Shown piece by piece: positions 53,383 to 64,000 of a stretch of DNA of 64,000 nucleotides (its first letter is position 1; each line of letters opens with the position of its first letter). This stretch comes from Pseudoips prasinana (lineage: Eukaryota; Arthropoda; Insecta; Lepidoptera; Nolidae), in NCBI GenBank assembly GCA_951640165.1, contig OX621241.1:12715001-12779000 (forward strand). Reading direction: 5' to 3'. The position numbers and the translations under genes were made by a program. Under the pieces are notes generated by a model. It was not told the DNA's origin. It made no database searches and saw only the letters and a program-made list of their open reading frames with translations.

Positions 53383-56300
53383 ACTAATAATAACTATATA
53401 TTAAATCTAATATTAAATTTAAAACTTATTCGCATATAAACAGCTGGCAAGAGGACATACAGCGGTATAATAATAGTTTGAATATTGTTCATTTAAACAT
53501 TAGATCATTAAGAAAAAACTTTGTTCAACTACAAGTTTTATTGCATGATTGTTTAGAGAAAATACAGCTTATTGCACTAACTGAAATTAATATACGGAGA
53601 GATGAAATGCCCTTATATAATATACACGGATATAATACATATATACACACAAGAGAAAATAGAAAGGGAGGTGGAATATTGTTATACGCCCAAAATAACT
53701 TAAACTTAACTGCAAAAGTTAGTAATGGGAACTACTATGAGATGGTCCACGGTCAACTAATTCTGGAAGGACGGAAGGATATCCATGTATTGGTCGTATA
53801 TAGACCGCCAAAAACTAACAAACAAGGTTTTGTTGAGGAATTACATTCCTTGCTGTCGGGGATTCCTCGAGACTGTGAAATAGTATTGATTGGTGATATG
53901 AATATAGACTTGCTGAACAGGACCGCTCGCGCCGGGTGCAGCGCGACCACACAGTACGTGAATAATATGAGTGAACTAGGAATGGAGTGTGCCATCAGTG
54001 ACGTCACGCGAGAGGAGGTATGCGGCGGTATAGTGACTCGGACCTGTATCGATCATGCGTGGGTTCGAACTCAGTGTTGTGCGTCTGTGTATGTGTTAAA
54101 CTGTAAATTATCAGATCATTACCCTATCGGTGTGTGTCTTGACATTGGTTCTATAAACCCCCTAAGTAATATACAAACCCAATTGAATACTTTAAGTAAC
54201 AAAAAGGTAATGGAATTATTGGATAATACTATCTGGACGGACCTGTTGAACTGTAAGTGCCCACTTGATTTGTACAGCAGTCTATATTTAATGTTTTGTA
54301 ATATTTATAATAAGTCTAGAATACAAATAACCATACGTCACAAGAGAAAGAGTAAGCCTTGGATTACGGAATCTATTAAAAACATGATATATATTAGAGA
54401 TAAACTTTTTCAAAAGTGGAAATTGAGTCCAGGTGATATGAATCTCAGACTTCAATACAATAAATATAGGAATAGAACAAATAAATATATATATAAGGCT
54501 AAAAATAAGTACCGTCAGGAAGAAATAAAAAATTGTCACAAAAACATTAGGAAAATATGGGGTAAAATTAACTCATGGATAGGGAGAGAGAAACCTAGTT
54601 TGGATAACATCATATTGAAATATTTAGGGAAAACGGATAGCACAATTAATATCTGTAATAAATTTTCCACTACATTTACACAAGAAATTTTAGACACAAA
54701 GCATGTATGTAATTATAAGTTTATGGATAGGTCTAGCTATGTGAACTATAGCCAAGTGTCATTGAGATTTCAAAAAGCCGGTCCAATAGACATTAGTAAA
54801 ATTATTAATATGTTAAGCTGTGACAAGTCTGAAGGGGTGGATAATATCAGGGTAAAAGATATAAAGTATCTGGAATCCCAATTGAGTCCTGTTATAGCAT
54901 TGTTTATCAACTTATGTGTCGAAAAAGGGCAATACCCAGAACAATTAAAAACAGCTTTAATAAGACCCATATTTAAACAAGGAAGTCACACAGATTATTC
55001 CAACTATAGACCGATAGCAATACTGTCAGTAATTAATAAGATTGTGGAAAAATTTATTGTAAATCAAGTAAGCACCTTTCTGGAAAAAAATAGCATATTA
55101 ACAAGTGTCCAACATGGTTTTCGGCGGGGCCGAAGTACGGCTACGGTCCTGGCTCAATTCTCTGACGACATCAATGAGTGTTTAGATCTCCGAAAGCAGG
55201 TGGTGGTGGTCTACATTGACTTCAAAAAAGCTTTTGACACCCTCGAACACCACCAGCTGCTGCAAGCTATGGAGGAATGTGGGATTGCAGGGCCTATCAG
55301 CAACTGGTTTCGTGCTTATCTCACAGGCAGGACGCTGCGAACAGTGGTCAATGGAGTTGTTGGTGAGCCCAAGCGTGTCACCTGTGGAGTGCCGACTGGA
55401 TCCGTGTTCGGTCCCGTCGGATACATCATGCATGTCAACAGTATGTGCAATGTGGTACACAATTGTCGAATATATATGTTTGCAGACGATACATGTATGG
55501 TGTATGCTGATAGGGACTTAAATGTAATAGAAAATAAAATCCAAACAGATCTCACGAGTATCATAAAGTGGGCTCATGATAACGGAATAGTTATTAACAT
55601 CAGTAAAACTAAATGCATGCATATACGGTCACCCTATAATAAAAATATCGTCCGGCCGCCGCGCGTCGTGGGTCACACATACGAGTGCCTGCATAGCGTG
55701 TACGACGGCAGAGTGATGGAGTGTGAGTGTGCTGATATTGAGGTGGTGACGGAATATAAGTATTTAGGTTTAGTAATAGATACTGATTTCTCGTGGAAAA
55801 TGCACATCGCAAAACTGTCCGATAAATTACGCTGTGTTCTTACAAAATTCCACCACCTCAGTGCTGTACTGGATAGGGCCACTTTGATTGTTGTATATTA
55901 TGCACTAGTAGATTCACTGCTCTCCTATGGACTGGCATGCTATGGACGTACATTTAAAACGTATTTGGACAAAATAAAAGCATTACAAATAAGATTTATG
56001 AAATTATTAGTAGACAATAAAACAAAATTGAGATGTAAAAGTAATAATTATGAAGAATTGTTCATAGAGTGTAAAATGTTGCCAGTACATGAGAAAGGAT
56101 TACTATTAGTAGCGTTGGAACATTATGGTCGTAATGATTACAAGCTCATAACGACGCACCTGAGGCCGCGCAGGGTACGGCAATGTAAAATATTTGAGGT
56201 GCCCACTTGCAATAATTATTATGGCCAAAGATGTAACAAGTTTTTGGTTCCAACCATATTTAATAGTTTGCCTTCGGACATTGAAAGTGGTTCGGTTTCG

Positions 56301-56923
56301 AAGCGGTCATTTGGGCGGAGAACGGCGGAATTCCTGCGAAGCGTTGTCGGTGAGAGTTTATCCTTGCCTGTACCATAGATATACCTACATATGTACTCGT
56401 ATGTATGTATGACTGTGTATTTGGATGAATGGAGATTCTCGCTGACAGCGTTCTCGGAGGTTTTTTTTGCTTTCTGGCTAAATGATTGTTTTGGGCCCGA
56501 GTTTCTTTCGGTGTCTAGGATGTTAGATGTTAGGCACATGGCTTGTTGAATGTGGTAGGAACTAAAAACTGCATAGCCTATAACGCTATAATATTGGTTA
56601 ATTATATAATGCACATAAAATATTTAATAATCTAACTTAATTATTTTAATACTTTTAATTGTTTTTTTTTTTATTTCCTAATTAGATATAAATATTTTGT
56701 TTATTTTTTTTTCCTTGTTTCGCCTGTGTTTATTTTGTTTCTTTATATTACCTAGATACTTGAACTAGGTACATAATGTATTTATCGTAAGAAGTTTGTA
56801 AAAAGGGAGCTACATCTGCCAACAAACTGTTTTGCAGTTTGGCAGAAGTATCAAAAAGTTTGTTATGGGATTTAATTTAAAATGAATAAACATTTTTTTC
56901 ATTTTTTCATTTTCATTCATTTC
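53383..56923 (+). mobile_element. CR1-like LINE, long copy, inserted into a SINE
   Basis: A 3.54-kb insert interrupts a SINE at ACTAA/AAGCAAAG. It holds one long EN-RT frame, a 3' UTR of about 540 bases with AATAAA (56884-56889), and a repetitive CATTTT tail. There is no ORF1, so the copy is 5'-truncated just upstream of ORF2, or belongs to a single-ORF lineage. The SINE halves abut with no clear target duplication (at most two bases). Confidence 0.9.
53478..56378 (+). CDS. LINE endonuclease-reverse transcriptase (ORF2)
   Basis: An uninterrupted frame of 966 codons (open from 53394, no ATG at the natural start). Residues 1-230 are an APE endonuclease: LNIRSLRKNF, TEINI, RKGGGILLYA, VVYRPPK, IGDMNIDLL and SDHYPIG. 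A linker follows, then RT (about 470-740) with FKQGSHTDYSNYRPIAIL, GFRRGRSTATVL, VYIDFKKAFDTLEHHQLL, the catalytic MFADDTCMVY and ISKTKCM. A C-terminal domain ends in FLVPTIFNSLPSDIE. GVPTGSVFGP departs from the usual GVPQGS. It nicks DNA and copies its RNA there. The intact frame suggests recent insertion. Clade CR1/Daphne/L2 is a guess. Confidence 0.9.
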   Translation: MNIVHLNIRSLRKNFVQLQVLLHDCLEKIQLIALTEINIRRDEMPLYNIHGYNTYIHTRENRKGGGILLYAQNNLNLTAKVSNGNYYEMVHGQLILEGRKDIHVLVVYRPPKTNKQGFVEELHSLLSGIPRDCEIVLIGDMNIDLLNRTARAGCSATTQYVNNMSELGMECAISDVTREEVCGGIVTRTCIDHAWVRTQCCASVYVLNCKLSDHYPIGVCLDIGSINPLSNIQTQLNTLSNKKVMELLDNTIWTDLLNCKCPLDLYSSLYLMFCNIYNKSRIQITIRHKRKSKPWITESIKNMIYIRDKLFQKWKLSPGDMNLRLQYNKYRNRTNKYIYKAKNKYRQEEIKNCHKNIRKIWGKINSWIGREKPSLDNIILKYLGKTDSTINICNKFSTTFTQEILDTKHVCNYKFMDRSSYVNYSQVSLRFQKAGPIDISKIINMLSCDKSEGVDNIRVKDIKYLESQLSPVIALFINLCVEKGQYPEQLKTALIRPIFKQGSHTDYSNYRPIAILSVINKIVEKFIVNQVSTFLEKNSILTSVQHGFRRGRSTATVLAQFSDDINECLDLRKQVVVVYIDFKKAFDTLEHHQLLQAMEECGIAGPISNWFRAYLTGRTLRTVVNGVVGEPKRVTCGVPTGSVFGPVGYIMHVNSMCNVVHNCRIYMFADDTCMVYADRDLNVIENKIQTDLTSIIKWAHDNGIVINISKTKCMHIRSPYNKNIVRPPRVVGHTYECLHSVYDGRVMECECADIEVVTEYKYLGLVIDTDFSWKMHIAKLSDKLRCVLTKFHHLSAVLDRATLIVVYYALVDSLLSYGLACYGRTFKTYLDKIKALQIRFMKLLVDNKTKLRCKSNNYEELFIECKMLPVHEKGLLLVALEHYGRNDYKLITTHLRPRRVRQCKIFEVPTCNNYYGQRCNKFLVPTIFNSLPSDIESGSVSKRSFGRRTAEFLRSVVGESLSLPVP

Positions 56924-57124
56924 AAGCAAAGCTTGTACTATGGGTACCAGGTGACGATATACATACTTATATAGATAGATAAATACTTATATATATAGAA
57001 AACATCCATGACTCAGAAACAAATGTTCGTGCTCATCACACAAATATTTGCACTTACCGGGATTCGAACCCAGGACCACCAGCTTCGTAGGCAGGAGCAC
57101 TACCAACTAGGCTATGGTGACCGT
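56924..57124 (-). mobile_element. SINE (family A), main part right of the LINE insertion
   Basis: Reverse complement of family A: on the - strand it reads a tRNA-like head (GGTCACCATAGCCTAGTTGG), GGGTTCGAATCCCGGTAAG, GATGAGCACGAACATTTG and GTACCCATAGTACAAGC. It lost only its last 55-60 bases to the left side of the LINE. Confidence 0.88.
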
Positions 57125-57504
57125 CAAATGTGTGTGTATTAATTCAGCCGAAAGACGTGTATAGAGATAGATAGTACACTTAGTTGCACCAGAAAACACA
57201 ATACACAATATCTTAATAAAGAAAATACAGGTACAATCGGTGGACTTATCGCTTTGTAGCGATCTCTTCCAGACAACCGTTGGGTGGACAAGAAGAATTA
57301 AGATGGAAAAGGCGGTAGTTGTAAGTTTATTATCGTGTGACTTAAATGTTTAACGTTAGTACACTCATGCTGTACATACATACTGTGTGTTTAACGTTAT
57401 TACATACATTGTACTGCTGGACTGTCCCAAGTATCTATATAATGGCAGTCTTTGCACCACTGGCATCCATTGGCTCTAGTGATCCTCACAATATCGTCTA
57501 TCCA
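57125..57504. other. No recognised feature
   Basis: Short unassigned spacer between SINEs. Confidence 0.4.
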
Positions 57505-57765
57505 CTATAGACGACCTGTTGGCGTGGTTGGCAAATGCTTGCTTTTCACGCTGGAGCTTGTGGGTTCGATTCCCACCCAGAACAGATATTTGTGTGCATG
57601 AACATGTCTGTTTGTCCTGAGTCTGGGTATAATTATCTATATAAGGATGTATTTACAAAAGAAATGTAGTATATGTAGCATATCAGTTATGTGGTTTCCA
57701 TAGGAGCTCTGCTTAGTTTAGGATCAGATGGCCGTGTGTAGATAATGTCCCAGCGTATTATTATT
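57505..57765 (+). mobile_element. tRNA-derived SINE (family B), best copy
   Basis: Head GGCGTGGTTGGCAAATGCTT (A-box), B-box GTGGGTTCGATTCCCACCC, body ACAGATATTTGTGTGCATG, GTCTGTTTGTCCTGAGTCTG, TATGTATTTACAAAAGAAA-like, CTTAGTTTAGGATCAGATGG and a TATTATTATT tail. Confidence 0.85.
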
Positions 57766-58152
<387 letters not shown>

Positions 58153-58239
58153 ACTATCTGGGCGGCCTGCCCATTGCTCTGAGTTCTATAGTAAGCATAC
58201 AAGTCTCAGTTCCGTAATTCTTCATTGGTATAGAACATA

Positions 58240-59527
58240 GAAGCATGCCTTTTAAGTTTTGTCGTTTGAAGAAAAAAACACAACTAGAACCTTATAGTAC
58301 TTTTTATTGTTTTTCAAAGTATTCACCACGTAGTTTAATACACTTTTCCATTCGCTCAAACCAGTTATTATAACATTTATTCCACTCTGAAGTGGGGGTG
58401 TTCAAAATAGCTGACTTGAAAGGGTCGACTGCTTCTTCACCGGAGTGGAACCTTTGACCACGAAGACTTTTCTTAATTGTAGGAAATGTAAAGAAATCGT
58501 TAGGGCTTAGGTCAGGACTGTATGGAGGATGGTCAAGAATTTATACTTTTTCCTGCTTCAAATACTCCATCGTTTGACGAGCGCTGCGTGAGCTTGCGTT
58601 GTCGTGTTGCAGGATGATGCGTCGCTTTGAGTTAGATTTTCGAAGTTCGGCGATGACTTGTGGACATACTGTGGTATACCAGTCTGCTTTAACCGTTCTA
58701 CGATCTTCAAGTGCAATAGTCGCAGCATCGCCCGTTTTTTCAACGAACGTGGCCACCACCTTCTTGGAAGTGTTTCGAGAACGACAACTTTACTCGGCTT
58801 GGACTCGGCTTGGACTCGCCTTGAAAGACCCAGATTGTAGATTGTTGTTTCGAATCAGGATCGTAAGCATATATCCAAGATTCGTCACTACTGATGATTT
58901 CGTAGACCTGATTTGACTCTCTTCGGTTGAACCTTTGCGGAGTTTTCTTACACCATCTGACACGAGCCGCCTTACGATCGTCAGAAACCGATGCGGTATC
59001 CAATGGCAAACTAGCTTTCTCACAACAAGCGCTTCATGTTAGATTTTCTGAATGGTTGTCCCTGAGATGCCTAATAGAGCCTCTATCTCTCGATACATCA
59101 CATGAAGATCTTCCAAAAATAGTTGTCTCCCAGCAATATGTTATCTTTAGTGAAGGGGGATTTTGGGCATCCTTCGCGCGATTTGTCACTAACACTAGTC
59201 CACGCTGGAATTCTAAATACCAGCTTCGACAGACCGCAGATATGTGGCTTCATCACTGAACACAGATATTAGCTCTTCAGAACACAGAAGCCGTGTCAGG
59301 CCTATTCTAAAGTTGTAGAAAAGTATTGCCCGAACATTTTCCGTAGAAAGATTCATTTTCGTACGTAACCTGACAGATTCCAATCGTCGTTGTGACTCAA
59401 CAATAGTATTAATCCTAAAACTTAAAACAGTTTTGAAATTCAAAATTTAAACACATTCGAATATAGAACAGTTCCAAATTCTAAATTGCCCGGAAATATG
59501 GAAACGACAGAACATAAAAGACATGCC
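58240..59527 (-). mobile_element. Mariner element, inactive
   Basis: Ends are inverted repeats: GCATGCCTTTTAAGTTTTGT at 58243 and, complemented, GCATGTCTTTTATGTTCTGT at 59526. TA dinucleotides lie next to both ends. The 1.29-kb length is normal for mariner. The transposase is broken. Confidence 0.85.
58310..59356 (-). pseudogene. Mariner transposase (DD34D type), decayed
   Basis: From about 59356 the - strand encodes MNLSTENVRAILFYNFRIGL (the HTH start), a stretch full of stops, DDRKAARVRWCKKTPQRFN, the first catalytic D in SSDESWIYAYDPDSK, WVFQGESKP, LQHDNASSRSARQTM with the second D, and SPDLSPND with the third D 34 residues on. Several stops and frameshifts, including one directly before ILDHPPYSPD, show it is dead. 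Confidence 0.88.
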
Positions 59528-61810
59528 TAGTACTGGTCGAATTAGACAGTAGTTATTTCAGTATGTTTTTTTAAATGTAAGTATGTTTATCAGTTGTCTG
59601 GTACTCATAGTACAGTCTCTGCCTAGTTCGGCATCAGATGGCAGTGTATTAGTTGCCCAAATTATTTATTTAGTATTCAGTGTGAGTTACATATATTCTC
59701 GGAAATGAAACGACTTTGGCAGACGCCTAACTATAAAGTGCCTAGGTGTGATCACTTAATGACCGTGGAAGCAGCTATAAGTACTCTACATAATAAGAAA
59801 ATATGCCTACTGTATGAACTGTTAAAAAAGGGTTATCCTTCCTTACGGCACAGAGCAACACGTAACAACGTAACACAACGTAAGCACTGTCAAGTCTGTA
59901 AGAAGATTCTTCTTGTAAGAAGATTTAAAGGCTAACAATTGAAGCAACATAAATATTATATTCGGATGTGAAAATACATAAATTAGAGTCGCCTCATGCA
60001 TATTTATTATTGTCATTACTGATTTGCATTGTAAATAAATACATATTTTGTGAAGTTTATTCTTAGGCGATTATTAACATATCCTCAAAAGGAGATTTTG
60101 TAGCAAACAATTTCTTGCACTATTTAGATATCGGATAGTAGGTACTGTTTTTATCTATGACGAATAAAACTCAAGTGACTGACTAAAAACCTGTAAAAAA
60201 GTATTAAATACTTTCAGCTTTGCTAAATTATAACATTTAAATTTGTTACCAATAATTACGTAGGTATATTCGTTTCTTTTCAATTTCATATCAGCTTTAA
60301 ATGTTAGACCTTAGTTGAAATTATTTAATACGGTTTAGTTGGTTTTGAACGGAGTTTGGTTAAAACATCATAGTTTATTTTGCTTTTCGTAGTATTTAGA
60401 ATAATAACATTATTCTTTAAAAGCGCACGAAATCCTTAAGTTATTATCCTATAATAACAAAATGTATATAGCATACTCATTCGAATAAGAAAATAATAAC
60501 AAAAATCGGTTCAAAAACGATGGAGTAATTAGTGTACGTACGTACACAAAGAAGCTTTTCTCTTTACAAAATGCAATTTTTCTCATGTTCTCATGGGTAC
60601 GTATAAGGGTTTTATGACTTTGAAGTCTATGTTATGTTGCCTCAGTCCGAATTAAATTTAGGTTTTTCAACTGATATGTTTTATGATAATACATATAACC
60701 CATATCCCTACTACTAATATCTATATACAGAATAGATAGCTTCATCATGATGTACTTAAAAATAACCAAAAATACAAACACCTGTATAAATTTTTGCCTT
60801 CGTATTCATAACCTCTGTAATGTGAACACAAGTGTTGAAGTTACAACTGGAAATGTTAATGCAGATTTAGAAAATTTAGGGCTATCTTAAACATAATTAA
60901 ATTGTGTTGTAGACTCTACAGTTTGCGAAACATATGAAATAAACTTTGTTTTACAGTTGTGGAATGACGCCTAAATCTAAAAATAATAAAAAGTTGGATC
61001 CGTATTTAAATTGAACCACTGTTATCACACGGACAACATTACTTTATTGACTTCATCACCCCGAAATCAATTTTTCAGTTTATTCTTTGTTCGTATAGTT
61101 TTAATGTTATTCCATTAATTCTGCTATCGTGTGTTGATATATTGTAGCAGCATATATGAAAAACACAAAAGTATGACCAATCTATGTATGACTTGTACCG
61201 AATGCTAAGTACATAAGTGACCGAACAAAATGTTCAGCTCCTTTCTTATGAGTTGCAAGTTTTTGACACGTTATTACAGAGATACTGTAGAGGTCTATAC
61301 GACTACAGTAAATGTATATTTATAATATAATTGGCGGCGCATACATAAGGGACTTATACCAATTATCTAAATTAAAGTTTACATGATATCTTCGTCGTAT
61401 TTTGGTCATAACGAATTAAGTACCTTTAACACATAATAATATTATAATAATAAAATAGTTTAATTCTCTCTTCAAAGTTTATACAATGTACTTCTAGTTA
61501 GGAACAATTACTCATATACATGAAAACTTTTGAGAGAGCTGAAGTTCGTACTAGGCTCGAGACCCGTATGACAAATCTCCAGGCTCCCCCTTCTTATCGA
61601 TCTAGTTTTTGTATCCTATACAAATGGTAATATAAAAGTAAACCAAGTAACAAATGAAACACGTCCAGAGTTTAAACAAGAATAAAAATAAATATAAAAT
61701 AAAGGGGTGGTGTGTCTGTGAGGGTGTGTGCATGTGTGTATAATAATATTATAAACACACAAACATGTATGTTTTATTTTAAGGATTGAGATTTTTTTTG
61801 TTGGCCTTAC
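59528..61810. other. 2.3 kb without a recognised gene
   Basis: Near 59585-59670 a SINE tail (CTGGTACTCATAGTACAGTC, TTCGGCATCAGATGGCAG) is visible. The 76-codon frame at 59705-59935 (cysteine pair CQVCKK near its end) has no family I recognise. The remainder is AT-rich. Confidence 0.45.
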
Positions 61811-61814
61811 GGCA

Positions 61815-62150
61815 GTGTGTTTAAACACAGATAATAAAGTCTTGGGTTCAGTAGCGATAACGGAATATTTCTTTCAAGAAAATTCTCAATATCAACTCTG
61901 GGTCTAGAAGTTATCCTCCTGTGCCTCGGTGAGTACATAAAGCCGTTGGTCCTGTACCTAAACTCTTTCCGGTCAACTCAGATAGATGACCCATCAGATC
62001 ATGAGTGAGAGGGAAGAGAAAGCTCACCTTTGTTTGCGCAGACTCATGTACACTATTATAATTATGTCACGTGCAGATGGCGATTCACCTTTGAGACTGA
62101 CAGCTGTGGCCGATGTTCGACCAGAAGGACATTATTATTATTATTTATTT
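61815..62150 (+). mobile_element. SINE (family C), head missing
   Basis: Matches the body of 37900-38170: GTGCCTCGGTGAGTACATAA, CTAAACTCTTTCCGGTCA, CATCAGATCATGAG, TGTCACGTGCAGATGGCG and an ATTATTATTATTATT tail. Confidence 0.78.
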
Positions 62151-62509
62151 AAACTGTAATAATAAATCATAATGTAATAATAATTAATAAATCTTAGTAT
62201 ACTGTTTCAAGGTTGTCTTTTTCTACTAATAAAAATGAACTTTTTCTAATAATAAAGACTTTTCTAAAAACATAGAACGGACTCGAACTTGTTTTTATAT
62301 CATCCGATTTAAACAAAATATTGAATATATATTTTTAGGGGAACCATTCCGCATGGATTCCCTGTGGAATAAAAAAGAATTTCAATAAAAAAAGGCTTGT
62401 TAATAACGGAGAAATTACGTAACTTATATTTATAAAAGAAACATACGGTCAAATTGATAACTGCTTCTTTTGATGTCGTTTAATAAACATTATGTTTATA
62501 CGATTACCG

Positions 62510-62740
62510 TCTTTGCTGTGTGGTGACGGCATACGATATCATCACCCCATAACATCCCGTGGCGGGCTTAGAAATCGTGTCGAGGGAATACCTACCAGAG
62601 AACGGGTAGCAGCGTTTTTCTATGAACTATGACCATCAAACTGCGATCGCCAACCCGTCTGCCATTCTTTGGGGAGGCTTTTGTTCAGCAGTTAACGTAA
62701 TTTTGCTGACATGGTGGATTACCGACTTAGAATGTCGTAT
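62510..62740 (+). mobile_element. Family D dispersed repeat
   Basis: Blocks GCTGTGTGGTGACGGC, GATATCATCACCCCAT, ACCTACCAGAGAACGGG, TGCGATCGCCAACCCG and GGAGGCTTTTGTTCAGCAG in the order of the other copies. Confidence 0.75.
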
Positions 62741-63155
62741 GTGAATAGATTTGTGTAACCGGTGGTTCAGAAATATATCCAAAAAAAACAAAATTCGTCC
62801 GGCGAGATCAAACTCGCCTCTACCATTCATTCACGCGAGTTTCAATCTCGCTGTATGACTAAATTGATTTATTTATAATTTTACCTTCAAATTCGCGAAT
62901 GCTTCAAATTTAAAAATTACTAGACTATCATCATTTTCAATAAACTGCGGGTTACGATAGGTAGACAAATTGCTTAGTAAGGAGGAGGGCAATAATTAGC
63001 GGCGAACGTTTTACAGCCACAGTTAACAGTTTGACTAATGATTGCTTGCAACACCGGCATTCTGCTGAATAACATCCGGCCCTAAGTGGATAGCAGCCAC
63101 GTTGTCGACCTCATATCATCGCGTTATAAAAATATATGACCTAAAATAATTCTGC
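62741..63155. other. No recognised feature
   Basis: Unassigned; a short inverted pair GCGAGATCAAACTCGC lies near 62800. Confidence 0.4.
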
Positions 63156-63156
63156 T

Positions 63157-63434
63157 CGGTTATTTTTAAATTCACTAGGGACTTTTATTAATTATGTATA
63201 AACTGCGTCTGTGGTATAGTTTCGCAGTATTTGGATACGTATAAAGTTTAGTATCGGGGTCATGTTGATTGAGGATCATTCTCCGTGCCCTGAGGAACAC
63301 CTTGTCTAACTTACACTTTAGTTTGGCCGGTTATTTTTAAATTCACTAGGGACTTTTATTAATTATGTATAAACTGCGCCATTGGTATAGTTTCGCAATA
63401 TTTGTATACGTATAGAATTTGGTATCGGGGTCAT
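63157..63434. repeat. Direct repeat pair with 171-base period
   Basis: 63157-63264 and 63328-63434 are close copies (CGGTTATTTTTAAATTCACT, GGGACTTTTATTAATTATGT, GTATCGGGGTCAT). Each is followed by an ACACCTT or ACACTTT stretch. Nature unknown. Confidence 0.85.
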
Positions 63435-63689
63435 CTTACACCTTATCTACCTTACACCTTAGCAGTGTCAACTTCTTTATTGAAAATTGAGTTCAATATA
63501 CAGTTGACCACTGACATTGTCTGTAGCTTGAATAAATAAACAGTCATAGAACCGTGAACGTAGAACCGTGGCTTAAGAAACTCTTGTGATTGAAGCAGTG
63601 ATAATTTAGCAGAGTTTTCTAAGGGTTTCGAGGTCCCGGCGCTGGGACCTAATCCCAGCGCGAGAGAGTATGCGGCTGGGCGCCGCCCC
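63435..63689. other. Possible 5' extension of the GC-rich retroposon
   Basis: No gene. From about 63625 the DNA becomes GC-rich (CCCGGCGCTGGGACC, GGCTGGGCGCCGCC), continuous with the retroposon that follows, and may belong to it. Confidence 0.4.
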
Positions 63690-64000
63690 TGGGATCATTG
63701 GCGTTTGGAGGAGGGGAACTCCACTCGTCTTGTATAAGCGGTCCCGGGAAGAGGTAACCTGCTGTAGCTTAGGTTGCCTAATCACGCTTGTGCGTGCTGG
63801 TGAGGGGTGGAGGCATTCATGCCCCTTCCCGGGTGAGAGTCTCACTGAGGTTGCAGTGTACGGCGGGGTTACTAGTGTGATCGTTCACGAGTACCAAGAG
63901 CCCCCGCTATAAGCACTGTGAGGCTGGCTACCGTGGTGGCTTTAGTGTGGAGCCCCACATACCCCGTCGCCTCCCCAAGCGACGGATCAATAGAAAATTG
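63690..64000 (+). mobile_element. GC-rich retroposon, second copy (cut by window end)
   Basis: From CCTGGGATCATTGGCGTTTG it parallels 1039-1370: GGAGGAGGGGAACTCCACTC, GCGGTCCCGGGAAGAGG, GTGAGGCTGGCTACC and CCCGTCGCCTCCCCAAGCG. It runs off the window before any poly(A). Confidence 0.85.

Noticed and set aside
59705..59935. 76-codon frame with a C-x-x-C pair
   Set aside because: The single cysteine pair is not enough to assign a zinc domain, and no start context or neighbour supports it.

Overview
The window is a piece of an insect nuclear genome, most likely a moth or butterfly. Genes are spliced with GT-AG introns, the background is AT-rich, and most of the DNA is transposon debris. The debris includes non-autonomous Helitrons ending in ACAGCTAG, tRNA-derived SINEs, and RTE/CR1/Jockey-type LINE tails of kinds common in Lepidoptera. 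The lepidopteran assignment is inference; no rRNA or mitochondrial marker is present.

Two host genes can be assembled exon by exon. On the + strand at 14673-19244 is a five-exon ATP23 (mitochondrial inner-membrane metalloprotease) homologue of 257 residues with an intact HEMIH zinc site. On the - strand, from 25155 to at least 39995, is a Cys-loop ligand-gated ion channel, probably an anion channel of the insect pHCl-2/hodor-like group. Seven in-phase exons cover the extracellular domain, the 13-residue Cys-loop and M1-M4. Its signal-peptide exon is not securely located. Its introns hold a MULE DNA transposon, a Helitron, SINEs and MITEs.

Layout. 1-5.9 kb: a broken Gypsy LTR element with a repeated gag start, an inserted poly(A) retroposon with target duplications, an RTE LINE fragment, a pol gene lacking the RT catalytic block, and a duplicated RNase H segment. 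7.0-8.6 kb: a Tc1-like transposon with TIRs, TA duplications and an uninterrupted DD34E transposase. 9-14 kb: LINE fragments and a GC-rich repeat complex. 14.7-19.2 kb: Atp23. 19.3-25 kb: no gene seen, several palindromic elements. 25.1-40.6 kb: the channel gene. 40.7-53 kb: repeats, LINE fragments, MITEs, Helitrons and one unassigned possible terminal exon. 53.4-56.9 kb: a LINE with a 966-codon endonuclease-RT frame, inserted in a SINE. 57-64 kb: SINEs with a (TA)n tract, a dead mariner, gene-free DNA and a second copy of the GC-rich retroposon.

I found no convincing new multi-gene system. The most unusual objects are the MULE whose ends repeat one 15-bp motif three times each and whose transposase frame runs in frame into a LINE insert, the 16-bp minisatellite that overlaps the channel stop codon, and the perfect 51-bp inverted repeat at 20 kb.
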